64,000 nucleotides of DNA from Chloranthus sessilifolius (Eukaryota > Streptophyta > Magnoliopsida > Chloranthales > Chloranthaceae): the NCBI GenBank assembly GCA_021018995.1, contig JAJIZI010000023.1:186001-250000 (forward strand), in the 5' to 3' direction. The translations under genes were made by a program, and so were the position numbers. Below the pieces are notes generated by a model, which was not told where the DNA came from, ran no database searches, and saw only the letters and a list, made by a program, of their open reading frames with translations. This document shows positions 1 through 9,072 of this stretch, piece by piece; position 1 is the first letter of the stretch, and each line of letters begins with the position of its first letter.

Positions 1-2090
1 TTGTTCCTTTCGATCCAAGGTTTCCACTGGTTCCTCTATCATGCTCATGTCCTCACACATCTCTATAGGTTGCTTTCCTAACACATGAGACAGATCATTC
101 ACGTACTTTCTGAGCATCGATATGTGGAACACGTTATGTATTCGATCAAATAACGGTGGTAAACCAATGCGATATGCAACTTCACCTACGCGTCCCAAAA
201 TTTCGAATGGTCCAACATAACGTGGACTTAATTTCCCTCTCTTGCCAAATCTCATTACACCTTTCATAGGTGACACCTTCACAAACACATGCTCGCCCAC
301 TTTATAGTCAACACTAGTCTGCTTCATATCGGCGTAACTTTTCTGTCTACTCTGTGCTGTCTTCAACCTTTCTCTGATAATTCGAACAACGGTGGCGTTG
401 TCTTCAAGTAGTTTTGGTCCTAACACAAATTTCTCCCCTGTTTCCTCCCAATTGAGGGGTGACTTGCATCGTCGTCCATACAGAGCTTCATACGGTGCCA
501 TGCCAATGCTCGTTTGAAAATCATTATTGTATGCTAACTCGAGCATCGGTAGATACTCATCCCAGATCCTTGCATATCAAGCATGCAAGCCCGAGCATGT
601 CTTCTATTACTTGGTTCACTCGCCTGCTTGTCCATCGTTTGAGGATGGAAAGTGAACTAAAGTGTAGACGAGTTCCCATTCCTTCTTGAAATTCCTTCCA
701 GAACTTAGTCGTACATAGTGGATCACGATCTGAAACTATGCTGCTTGGAATCCCATGTAATCTTACAATCTCCTTGATGTATAAGTCACCGATCTTCCCG
801 CCAGATCGTAGTATTGTACGGCAAAAGTCGATTGATTTGGTCAATCGGTCTCTGATGACCCAAATGGCATTGTGTCTCTTGGCGATGACGGGTAATCCAA
901 CAATGAAGTCCATTGAGATCGATTCCACTTCCATTACGGGATCGGTAAAGGTTGTAATAGTCCAGCAGGATGTCTATGATCAACCTTCACTTGTTGACAA
1001 GTCAAACACCGTGACACGTACTCGGCCATGTCCTGCTTCAGTCCTCCCCACCAGTAGTTCTTTTCCAAATCTTGGTACATTTTGGTGCAAACAGGGTGGT
1101 TAGCATAATTTGACTTATGGGCTTCATCGAGAATCGTTCGTTTTAGATCGGCATTGTCCTAATGCATAGACGGCCTTTAAACAACAACGAACCATCTTCT
1201 TTTCTTGAAGTCCGACCTAATGCCTTCACTCACGTCTTGATGAATCTTTGTTAATGTCGGATCTTTCATCGTAGATCGTGGATATGCTCAAATATCACTG
1301 CTTTTCGATATGTTAGCCAAAAGGATCCAAAGGTCCTTTGACTCAATGTTCGTGCATCATAGAATGTCGTCTTCCAATAATTTCCATGCATACCCAAAAT
1401 CAAAGAAGCTAACTGAGCTGAACCTTTCCGACTCAATGCATCGGCTACTACATTCGCCTTGCCAGGATGGTATTGTATGGAGCAATCATAATCCTTGAGG
1501 AATTCCATCCACTGCGCTGTCTCATGTTGAGCTCTTCTCGTAAAACAGTATCGGAGGCTCTTATGATCGTGAAAATTTCAAAAGTCTCACCATACAAGTA
1601 ATGTCTCCAAATCTTCAAAAAATGATCACGCCGTTCCAAGTCATGAGTCGGGTAATTTTTCTCGTGTTCTTTCAGCTGTCTTGATCCGTAAGCTATCACC
1701 TTCTTGTGTTGGTTGAGCACACAACCAAGGCCATTGTATGACGCATCGCTGTACACGGCGTATCCTCCACTGCCCGAAGGAATCGCTAACACTGGAGCCG
1801 AAGTGAGTCTCGTTTTGAGTTCTTGAAAACTCTTCTCGCATGCCTCACTCCACTCAAACCTTGAATCTTTTCGTGTCAGCTTTGTGAGAGGTCCCGATAT
1901 CTTTGAAAACCCCTCAACGAAACGTCGATAATAGCCTGCTAAGCCCAGAAAACTTCGGACATCAGTCACTGTCTTTGGTTGCTCCCATTTAACTACTGCT
2001 TCTATCTTTGCTGGATCCACAGTGACACCATGCTTTGAGACAACATGTCCCAAAAAGCTAACCTCTTCCAACCAAAACTCACACTTGCGG
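1..2090 (-). pseudogene. Ty3/gypsy chromovirus pol fragment (RT tail, RNase H, integrase, start of chromodomain)
   Basis: Read on the minus strand, this is the 3' half of a chromovirus (Tekay/Del-like) polyprotein. From 2090 downward it shows the end of RT ([22 protein letters not shown]), RNase H ([13 protein letters not shown]) and the connection motif ADALSRKG near 1450. The integrase zinc-finger cysteines follow (CLTCQQVK, near 1000), then integrase core pieces (MDFIVGLP near 910, VSDRDP near 725). From about 555 to 1 the frame is open and ends with the integrase C-terminal GPFEILGRVGEVAYR and MLRKYV motifs and then EEPVETLDRKEQ, which is the start of a chromodomain; the element continues beyond the window edge. 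The family uses the chromodomain to steer integration into heterochromatin. Frameshifts near 1560, 1260, 950 and 640 show it is dead. The RT catalytic half is missing, replaced at 2090 by copia sequence. Confidence 0.9.
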
Positions 2091-2091
2091 T

Positions 2092-2325
2092 AATCAACTC
2101 CCTTTTGGTGGCACCCTTTAGCAACACGTCATGCTTTGTGATGAGACATTGGCCCATACGCATGAGTTTTGATCCTATAGATCCACTTGCAACCCACAAC
2201 TGTACGATTGGTTGTTTAGGTACTAAAGTCCAAGTAGCACATTGTATTCTTTTGACATCGCTTTCCTCCATTGCTGATATTTGGAGGCTTCAGTATAGTT
2301 CTGAGGTTCAGGTGTAGGTTGGTAG
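2092..2325 (-). pseudogene. Ty1/copia reverse transcriptase N-terminal fragment
   Basis: On the minus strand, pieces of the start of a copia RT domain are readable across shifted frames. They are a W-x-x-AM-x-x-EY block (QQWRKAMSKEY), then TWTLVP, then VVGCKWIYRIKTHA and [13 protein letters not shown]. These are the signature opening blocks of plant copia RT. There is an in-frame TGA just before RVAKG and at least one frameshift. The fragment ends exactly where the gypsy sequence at 2090 begins, so the two superfamilies are fused without spacer. It is a relic with no coding capacity. Confidence 0.8.
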
Positions 2326-2330
2326 TAGCA

Positions 2331-2686
2331 CTGAAACACGTTGATTGAATTGAATCGAATGATGAAGATAATTTATCCTCCTAATATTTCACACGATGGA
2401 TCTTGAGATTATTGGCGTACCATCAGACGGTTAGTATTTTATTTCACGTGGCACACATCTCAGAAAAGCGACGTTAACATCATGTGCACGCTTAAAATTG
2501 ATTTTAAAGTCACTTTTATGAGTGTGTATCACATGAAATAAAAAATCGACCGTCTGATGGTACACCCATAATGTAAAGATCGATCTCATGAAAGATTGGG
2601 AGGATAAACAATCTCCATCATCTGATTCAATGCAGTCGATGTGTTTCGGTGTGAGTGAACTCATAGATTTTGTGGGTGGATTTAAA
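2331..2686. mobile_element. Inverted-repeat MITE, copy 1
   Basis: The two halves are imperfect reverse complements over most of their length. The left arm begins CTGAAACACGTTGATTG and the right arm ends CGATGTGTTTCGGTGTGAG. Both arms carry a GATCTTGAGAT/ATCGATCTCATG block and an ACCATCAGACGGT/ACCGTCTGATGGT block. The right end runs on to GTGGGTGGATTTAAAGG followed by TA; the matching left end is truncated against the copia fragment. No coding capacity. A sister copy lies at 17214-17575, and its terminal repeat also starts the array at 3085. The TA at the border suggests a TA-targeting (Stowaway/mariner-like) element, but the family is unnamed here. Confidence 0.75.
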
Positions 2687-3084
2687 GGTACTATGTTTAG
2701 AATGATGGTAAATTATAATGGCATGACTTATAAATGAAGGCCTTTTAGAATGGTGATGAACTTTAATGGCATGATATATAAATATAGATGAATGAACAAC
2801 CTTTTAAAATAATTTTAAAAGGGCTTTTTGTAAATACCCCTGAGTTATGTTGATAATAACCCCCCGAGTTATAGCTATTTACTTTAAACCCCCTGAGTTA
2901 GCATTTTGGTGTTCATAAAACACCCTCTTTAACGGATGCTACTTTAAATGGTTAACAAGCCGTTAAAGAATAGCCTAAATACCATATTTATCCTTTTTAA
3001 AATTAAATTACTAAATTGCCACCCTCTACACGTGGTAAGAGTAATTTTAAATCCACCCCTCCACTTACAAAAAAGATTAGTTTT
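2687..3084. other. AT-rich flank with three CCCC(T/C)GAGTTA repeats
   Basis: There is no coding signal. Positions 2700-2815 repeat the sequence that follows MITE copy 2 at 17575-17690, so MITE plus flank is a duplicated block of about 450 bp. Positions 2836-2912 hold three copies of a CCCCTGAGTTA-like motif about 35 bp apart. This resembles the end of a non-autonomous DNA transposon, but no partner end was found. Confidence 0.4.
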
Positions 3085-3453
3085 AAATCCACCCACCAAA
3101 TATTTGAGTTCACCCACGCTGAAAAACATTGACTGCATTGAATCGGACAATGGAGATCGTTTATCATCCCAACCTTTCACACGATGGATCTTGAGATCAC
3201 GGTGGCACCATTAGACGGTTGACTGCATTGAATCAGACGATGGAGATCATTTATCGTCCCACCCTTTCACACGATGTATCTTGAGATCATGGTGGCACCA
3301 TCAGACTGTTGACTGTATTGAATTGGACGATGGAGGTCGTTTATCACCCCAACCATTCACACGATGGATCTTGAGATCATGGTGGCACCATCAAACGGTT
3401 GATTGCATTGATTCGGACGATGGATATTGTTTATCGTCCCAACCTTTCACACG
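3085..3453. repeat. 90-bp tandem array derived from a MITE terminal repeat
   Basis: The block starts with the MITE end (AAATCCACCCACC, then GAGTTCACCCACGCTGAAA) and then repeats a unit opening GA(C/T)TG(C/T)ATTGA at 3131, 3221, 3311 and 3401, exactly 90 bp apart. Each unit carries CACACGATGGATCTTGAGATCA and the ACCATCAGACGGTTGA block. The fourth unit is cut at 3453, where element A begins. Units differ at only a few positions each, so the expansion is recent. A tandem array grown from one MITE arm is unusual. Confidence 0.85.
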
Positions 3454-3792
3454 CTTTGCGACATTAACTTTGAGTATATTTAAACCCCTTTCGAAGTCGG
3501 GGTTTCATTTCAAACTCTTTCTGCAGAGCGACTCTTCACTGCTACCCTACTTCGCTCTCTCCTTGCACGAGTTAACAAGTTTACTACCCTTTTGTAACTG
3601 ATTGTGTAGATCATTTGCATTTTCAGAGAAGGATTTCAGCTTGTAATCTGGGGGATTTCTGCAAAGCAAACAACTCGTTCAAACATAAACCCTAGATCTC
3701 GGTATTTCTCTACCCATTCTCTCTGGTTATCATTTAGTAAGTTGATTCTGTGTCAGCATCTATTTTGGGCATTTTTTCTACATCAATCTAGA
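3454..3792 (+). other. Post-pol leader upstream of ORF3 in element A
   Basis: Begins CTTTGCGACATTAACTT and matches element B at about 27990-28284 nearly base for base. There is no start codon in frame with ORF3 that the other copy supports until 3793. The last bases form a pyrimidine-rich stretch ending CAATCTAG directly before AATGGG. This would suit a 3' splice site, and genes in this position are usually expressed from spliced RNA. That role is inference. Confidence 0.5.
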
Positions 3793-6378
3793 ATGGGAAA
3801 AGCAGAGAAATCATTGGCCGCAATGTTCTCCAAATCCTCTGCTAAGAAAGTGAGCAAACCGACCCCAAAAGCAAAAGGAAAAGCCAAAACTTCAACTAAA
3901 CGGAAACTTTCAATGGATAAGGCAGACAGGGTGGAGAAAGGTAAGAAAATTAGACATGAGGAACCCACCCCTGCTGCTGCTAGCCCTGAGCCTGAGCTTA
4001 CTCCTCTGCCCATTCATTTGGTCCTACCAAATCCCTTCATTGACGCTCAGAAACTAATACCCGAGCTGATGGTAGACGAAACTTTTTTCGTCACCAAACC
4101 AGAGTGCTTGCCATCCTTAAGATACCTTAGAGAGGCTTCACTAAGCAATATCCTTACCCCCTTGCCAGAGAAAATTTACCCAAGGATGGTGAAGTTATGG
4201 TACCAAAACCTAGTCAAGGTCACTGAAAAAGATGCTGATGTCCCTACCCTTGTAATTTTCATTGATGATTGCGATCTTACTGTGACATTTGAAGACATAG
4301 GGAACGCTTTAGGGATACCATTCCAATTTGATCCCTCTGGTCCTTTGGCTGCTCCAGAAACGGCCTCTTTTAGAGAGATAGCTGCCCATTTAACCCAAGG
4401 TATTGTGGGCACTGGGCAGTCCATCATGAGAAGAGACCTTGCCCCCCAATTTCTATTAATGGATTCCATTTTAAGGGGCAGCTTTTATGTCACTGGGCAC
4501 AGCCAAGAGAGGAGAACACCAATTTTAGAGGCCCTCTTTCATTTCTCCAAGGGGCAGTTTTTCAATGCCCCTATGTTAATTTTTGAAGCTATGGCTGATG
4601 TAAGTACTAAGCTGAAGAAAGAGCAGAAGATAGCTGGCCTACCATTTGGCAGATTGATCACAGCCCTCCTTAGAGCCAAATTCGACATTGATAGTGAGGA
4701 GCCATTTGAAGTCATTACCCCTCACAATTTTGGGAAAAAGGCTTGGACTACAAGCCAGGCTATGCTGAGAAGGATGAGAGAGGCAGGTGAACCTGCACAT
4801 GCCCCTGCTACTGCACCTGAACCTGCAGTTGTGAGTGAGCCAGAACCCACATCTGCAGATGAGCCTCCACCTGAAGCCACCCCTGCTGCATTTGAGCTTA
4901 CAATTGAGCCTGCCCCTGCCATGTTGCCAGATCCAAATTTGTCAGAAGCAACTCTGCCCGATCCATTTCTGCCAACCCCTGTGGTGACCAGCTCTTTAGC
5001 TGCCCCACTCCTTGAAACATCTCTGCCAGTACCTTTGGTGACCAGCTGTTCAGCTGCACCTACTTTGGAGGAAGTTCCCCTTGCACCCTACTCCCCTACT
5101 CAAGCCCATGCACTTTCACCTATCCCAGCTGTCCCATCTCCCACTCATTCCATCATTCCAATTGTGGACTCCCCCTCTACACCAACCACTCCAACCATTC
5201 TAACACCACCAATTTCACCCTCCAATGCCCAGGCTTTAGAGGAGTTAGCTACAGATTTTATTGCCCCATCCCCCTGCACTCCTCTGCTCCAAAGCCCCTC
5301 AAATTCCCCTGCTCCATCAGCCCACACACCTGAGACCTCCCCTACACCTGAACCTGAGCCCTTCACTACAGAGGCCTACTCTTCTCTAATGGGTTCTATT
5401 TTTGAAACCATGGAACTAGACCCCACCCCTATACCTGCTCCTCCTCCCTTCACCCACTTTCCAACCTCTCCCTTTACAGCCATTGCACCTCCTCCCTCCA
5501 CCTCAGTTGTCCCAGTCTCTACTATGCCCACCTCTCCCACACCTGCATCCATTACCCAAATCCTTACCTACCTCCAATCCATCCAAGCCCAACTTCAAAT
5601 CAACACAGACAATCAGTCTGTAACCATGGAACTGCTCCATACCTTAGCTTCCACATCCCAAACAACCACCATTACCCCTGTACCTATTTTTTCTTCCCAG
5701 GCCACCCAAACGGATCCAGAGGTAATATTGGTTGATCTGCCCACCCCCACCACTACTACCCAGGCAGCACATACTCAAACTGAAGCTCCTTTGATTCCAT
5801 CCCCTCCACCACTCCCCATTTTCTCTGAGCAAGCCACTCAGACAGACCCTGCTGTCCCCTTTCTAGCCACTTCTCCCCCCCCTACCACAGCTGGGCCACC
5901 TTTAGTCCCCTACCATTCCATTCCCCTCCCCCGATATGCCACCCTCATCAAAGCCATGGAAAATAACCCTTATATCCGCAGAGATGTTCAAAAGGGGCTA
6001 GCTGATTTGCAAGCTTACATCCGCACCCCCTATGAAAACCAAATCAGGAAGTTAGAGATTTTTATGAAATTTGAAAGAGATAAAATGCGGGACCTGCTGG
6101 GTCAAACATTTCAGCTGGTGAGGACTGAGCAACACAAGGTGTCCATGTTGCAAGCCCAACTGGATCAAGAAAAATTGAAGACCACTAGCCTCACCAAACA
6201 CCTTGGCCTCATCAGAAAGATCAAATCTGAGGAGTATACTGAGCTACAAAACACCATTCCCGAGAAAGCTCAATCAAGTTCAGACTCCAACACTGACTCT
6301 AGCTCTGATTCTGACAGTGACTCCAGTTCGGAGCCACCTGAACCAACCTATGATACAGATTTTGACCCCAGTTATTAG
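3793..6378 (+). CDS. ORF3 (env-position protein), 861 aa, Athila-type
   Basis: Large intact ORF between pol and the 3' LTR, where Athila elements carry their env-like or ORF-1-type gene. The start at 3793 (MGKAEKSLAAMF) is chosen because it is kept in element B; the frame is open 17 codons further up. Layout: Lys-rich basic N-terminus (residues ~1-55); a globular domain (~95-330) with YPRMVKLWYQNL and the FEDIGNALGIP block, resembling the plant 'putative transposon protein' domain of such ORFs (from memory, not searched); a Pro/Thr/Ser-rich low-complexity region (~335-720) with three TQT motifs at 638, 661 and 682; a charged coiled coil (~746-824); and an acidic Ser/Asp tail. No convincing transmembrane segment, fusion peptide or signal peptide, so calling it an envelope protein is not supported. 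Function unknown; possibly RNA/DNA binding and assembly. Confidence 0.8.
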   Translation: MGKAEKSLAAMFSKSSAKKVSKPTPKAKGKAKTSTKRKLSMDKADRVEKGKKIRHEEPTPAAASPEPELTPLPIHLVLPNPFIDAQKLIPELMVDETFFVTKPECLPSLRYLREASLSNILTPLPEKIYPRMVKLWYQNLVKVTEKDADVPTLVIFIDDCDLTVTFEDIGNALGIPFQFDPSGPLAAPETASFREIAAHLTQGIVGTGQSIMRRDLAPQFLLMDSILRGSFYVTGHSQERRTPILEALFHFSKGQFFNAPMLIFEAMADVSTKLKKEQKIAGLPFGRLITALLRAKFDIDSEEPFEVITPHNFGKKAWTTSQAMLRRMREAGEPAHAPATAPEPAVVSEPEPTSADEPPPEATPAAFELTIEPAPAMLPDPNLSEATLPDPFLPTPVVTSSLAAPLLETSLPVPLVTSCSAAPTLEEVPLAPYSPTQAHALSPIPAVPSPTHSIIPIVDSPSTPTTPTILTPPISPSNAQALEELATDFIAPSPCTPLLQSPSNSPAPSAHTPETSPTPEPEPFTTEAYSSLMGSIFETMELDPTPIPAPPPFTHFPTSPFTAIAPPPSTSVVPVSTMPTSPTPASITQILTYLQSIQAQLQINTDNQSVTMELLHTLASTSQTTTITPVPIFSSQATQTDPEVILVDLPTPTTTTQAAHTQTEAPLIPSPPPLPIFSEQATQTDPAVPFLATSPPPTTAGPPLVPYHSIPLPRYATLIKAMENNPYIRRDVQKGLADLQAYIRTPYENQIRKLEIFMKFERDKMRDLLGQTFQLVRTEQHKVSMLQAQLDQEKLKTTSLTKHLGLIRKIKSEEYTELQNTIPEKAQSSSDSNTDSSSDSDSDSSSEPPEPTYDTDFDPSY

Positions 6379-8167
6379 CTCTCCTTGTACTTTTTGTGTT
6401 AAACAGTTGTAATAGAAAATTCTGTTTTGTGTATACTACTGTGCATTTCTGTCTGTCTTCTTGCCATTATTACTTTTGTTGTTTTTCTTTCTTATATTTT
6501 TCCTCTGTTTTGGACCAGTGTGGACCCTGCTTCCCTTTGGTTTGGGGGTATGGCAGGTATGCCAATAAAATAAGTAAGTTAATGCTTGCTGCAGCTTATG
6601 ATCAGTAAAACTTTTGAAAATGAAGTCATTTCACACCTGTTGTTTTGAAAAATGAGGAAGTTAAAACTTTTTAAAATGAATTTCTACTGTAATTCTAAAG
6701 ACTTTCATGAAGTAAATGTCAGGAAATTTCCAAAAGAAAATTGATGTTTTAGTAAACCTACAATGAAGGAAAACAGTAAAGATATACCTCAAGAAGTTGA
6801 TATAAAACCACACCCAGTGAGGTTTGGGCCTGAAATGTATTCTTTGGAGGTATGCTTTGGCAATCTTTTCTGCTTTTAGGGACTATGTGAATCTGCTTAC
6901 TTACACTAGAAGTTACACATATCCAAATTGAAATATTTTGATAGCACTCATGATATTAAAGACATGATGTAAGGCCTCCTTTTGAACAGTTTGAACCTTA
7001 CAAAGCCCCACCTTTTAAAAACTACCCTTGATACACACCAGTTGAGCTGTATAAATCGATGAATCCTTTGAAATCTCACCCAATAAACCTCATCAGTTTC
7101 ATTTAGCCTAACCCTACCCTGAGAAGTCAGAAGACAAAGGGAAGAAAGCTGAGGGAAGGAGAATTGAGTAACAATTTAATAGCAAAAGAAGGGTAAAAGT
7201 TGAAGGCAATGATGAAACAGCAGAGGGAATATGGCATGCAGTCAGTGCTAATTCGAAAAAGAAAAGAAAAATATTTGAGCAAAACAAAAGAAAGAAGGCA
7301 TTTTCATTGGAAGTTTGAAAAAGAAAGAGAAAAAGATGGCCACTTTGGCTCTGGAAATTCAAAAGAAGAAGATGAAACTATGCTGAAGAAAAGTGGGTTT
7401 GCATATAACCTCCTGACCTTGACTGACTTCTCAAATATGAACACCTTTCCAACCCTTTTTAGAGATTTCACCCATCAGCCACAATCAAACCCAAGTAAAA
7501 GTCCTTACTGATCATTGATGGATTGAGCTATCACATGGAGATAAGAATTTGTGTAGTCTATGGTGAAAGGAGCAGTGAATTTTTAACTAAAAGCAATGCC
7601 TATGCTCCTGCTTACAGTCCTATTTGAGGACTGTAATTGCTCTTGAGCTGTGTGAAATAGTATAACCTTCTCATTTGTTTTTTGAGTGAAAATCCTGGTG
7701 AGAATTGGGTTTGAAATCAACTGATTAGGGCAACATCGAAGCTGGATTCCTAAATCAAAGGTTAACTGTTCGTAAATTTTTCCCTGTAAATGGCCCCTGA
7801 CATAAATCGACTGAGTAGTAACAAGAATTACTGCAGAATTTTAGTTTTAAACTGATAGTTTTCTCGAAAAAACCTTCTTACAAAATAACTGATGCAGGTG
7901 TGAATAATCAATTGAGGAAAGTGGCTGTAACAGAACTGCAGTGATCTTAACTAACTTATTGAAGAAGTTTGTGGGTACCTTCACTGAAAACCCTCAGGAG
8001 ACTTCACTCCTCCACTAGGGATCACCTAGGGGTTTAAAAGGCTTGTTGCATAGGCTAAATGCAACTGTGCTCCCTACAAAAGTGGCTCTTTACTTTGTTT
8101 TTTTTATTTATTATTTTTCTTATTTTCTTTGCTCAGGGACTAGCAAAGCTTAGGTTTGGGGGTGTGT
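6379..8167 (+). other. 3' noncoding region of element A, with two PPT-like tracts
   Basis: About 1.8 kb between the ORF3 stop and the LTR. A polypurine-like tract (GGTTTGGGGGTATGGCA) lies at 6538-6556 and a second (AGGTTTGGGGGTGTG) sits directly against the LTR at 8151-8167; the latter should prime plus-strand synthesis. The last 200 bp are strongly conserved in all copies of both families and hold two adjacent hairpins: GGAG/CTCC at 7997-8010 and CTAGG/CCTAG at 8015-8029. No large ORF. Confidence 0.65.
7200..7511 (+). CDS. Possible small Lys-rich ORF in the 3' region, hypothetical
   Basis: 103 codons, very rich in Lys, Glu and Arg (for example RKRKEKYLSKTKERRHF). The first 70 codons are identical in element B (31509 on) before that copy breaks at CTG-type indels. 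The second family has a purine-rich stretch at the same place (47936-48160) encoding another Lys-rich peptide with an EKDG-PFG match, but overall similarity is weak. Purine-rich RNA can give such ORFs by chance, so coding is uncertain. No known domain. Confidence 0.25.
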   Translation: MKAMMKQQREYGMQSVLIRKRKEKYLSKTKERRHFHWKFEKEREKDGHFGSGNSKEEDETMLKKSGFAYNLLTLTDFSNMNTFPTLFRDFTHQPQSNPSKSPY

Positions 8168-8420
8168 TGACAAGTGAAAAATACCATTTTTCACCCCTAA
8201 ACTTAAGTCTTGATAGACCTTTGAGAGAACTAAATAAGTGTTTTAAGTGCCTATGTTGCAGCTAACAATAAAGACAGGCTTAACCATAAAAGCAGCTTAA
8301 AAGTGCCAAAAAGATGACAATCCATGTCAATCCAAAGGAAGGAAGTGAAGAAACAACCTCATCAGCTGTTGAAAGGTCTAAATGGAAGAGGCAAAGACCT
8401 GTAAGAGAAGCAGGGAACAA

Positions 8421-8730
8421 TTCGAACAGAGAAATGCACTACAGAGTTCTTTTCGCAAAGAACCTGCACTTTTCGTAAAGAACCTGGAACTCTGCGAAAA
8501 GGACTAAAACTCCAGGCTTAGTTTTCGAAGAGCATCTGAACTCTTCGAAGAGAAGATTGAACTTTGCGAAAAGGAGAAAACACAATTCGAAGAGAAGATT
8601 GAACTTTGCGAAAAGGAGAAAACACAATTCGAAGAGAGATTGAACATTGCGAAAAGAGCTTCAGAAGTCACAGCACTTTGCGAAAAGGCCCCTAAGCTCT
8701 GCGAAAAGGTATTCTGGAGATTCGCAGCTT
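8421..8730 (+). promoter_or_regulatory. Cluster of about 14 TTCG/GCGAAAAG motifs in U3
   Basis: Short motifs of two related forms recur every 15-40 bp: TTTGCGAAAAG or TTCGCAAAG (8451, 8471, 8493, 8563, 8605, 8646, 8677, 8699) and TTCGAAGAG or TTCGAACAG (8421, 8522, 8541, 8584, 8627). One is a perfect 12-bp palindrome, CTCTTCGAAGAG (8541-8552). The second family keeps the same motif forms in its LTRs although the sequence between them differs. This suggests binding sites or a structured RNA. The binding factor is unknown. Confidence 0.6.
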
Positions 8731-8930
8731 TAACAAGGGCAATTCAGTAATCTGTTGCACGCGTCCCAATGCATTTTAAAACCTAGGGACATTCCAGAGG
8801 GTTCTAAGCATAAAGCGAAGGAATATTCCACCCCACGTGAGCACCTAGAGAGGGAATAACTTGGCGGGAACTTCTAGAAACTCTAACAAACTTTCAAAAT
8901 GCATAACAGAATTGATGCCTTTTTCACCTG

Positions 8931-9072
8931 ATTGGCTGAACCAGATCGAGGAATTCTGATTGGCCAGAACAGATCTGGATCCCCGTGCTCGACTACCATT
9001 GGTCAATACAGATCTGAGAACCTCTGATTGGTTGATACACATCTGAGCTGGACCTGGGGAAAGCTATAAATA
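8931..9072 (+). promoter_or_regulatory. LTR promoter: four inverted CCAAT boxes and a TATA box
   Basis: ATTGG occurs at 8931, 8959, 8998 and 9027, spaced 28, 39 and 29 bp, each followed within about 15 bp by an AGATC(T)G-like element. TATAAATAG lies at 9065, 34 bp after the last box. The same layout is seen before TATAAAT in all other LTRs (near 21135, 33332, 38653, 49808 and 60642). Transcription should start about 30 bp downstream, which would set the U3/R border near 9095. Confidence 0.7.

Noticed and set aside
557..1103. Plus-strand ORFs in the first 3 kb
   Set aside because: They are antisense shadows of the chromovirus integrase and RNase H on the minus strand or lie in MITE repeats.
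3085..3453. CRISPR-like regular repeats (also 37052-37231)
   Set aside because: Units are contiguous with no unique spacers, there are no cas genes, and the context is a plant nuclear genome.
3742..3792. Hydrophobic 17-residue extension of ORF3 as an envelope signal peptide
   Set aside because: The frame upstream of ATG 3793 is not kept in element B, the stretch is short, and the protein has no transmembrane segment; a splice acceptor just before 3793 fits better.
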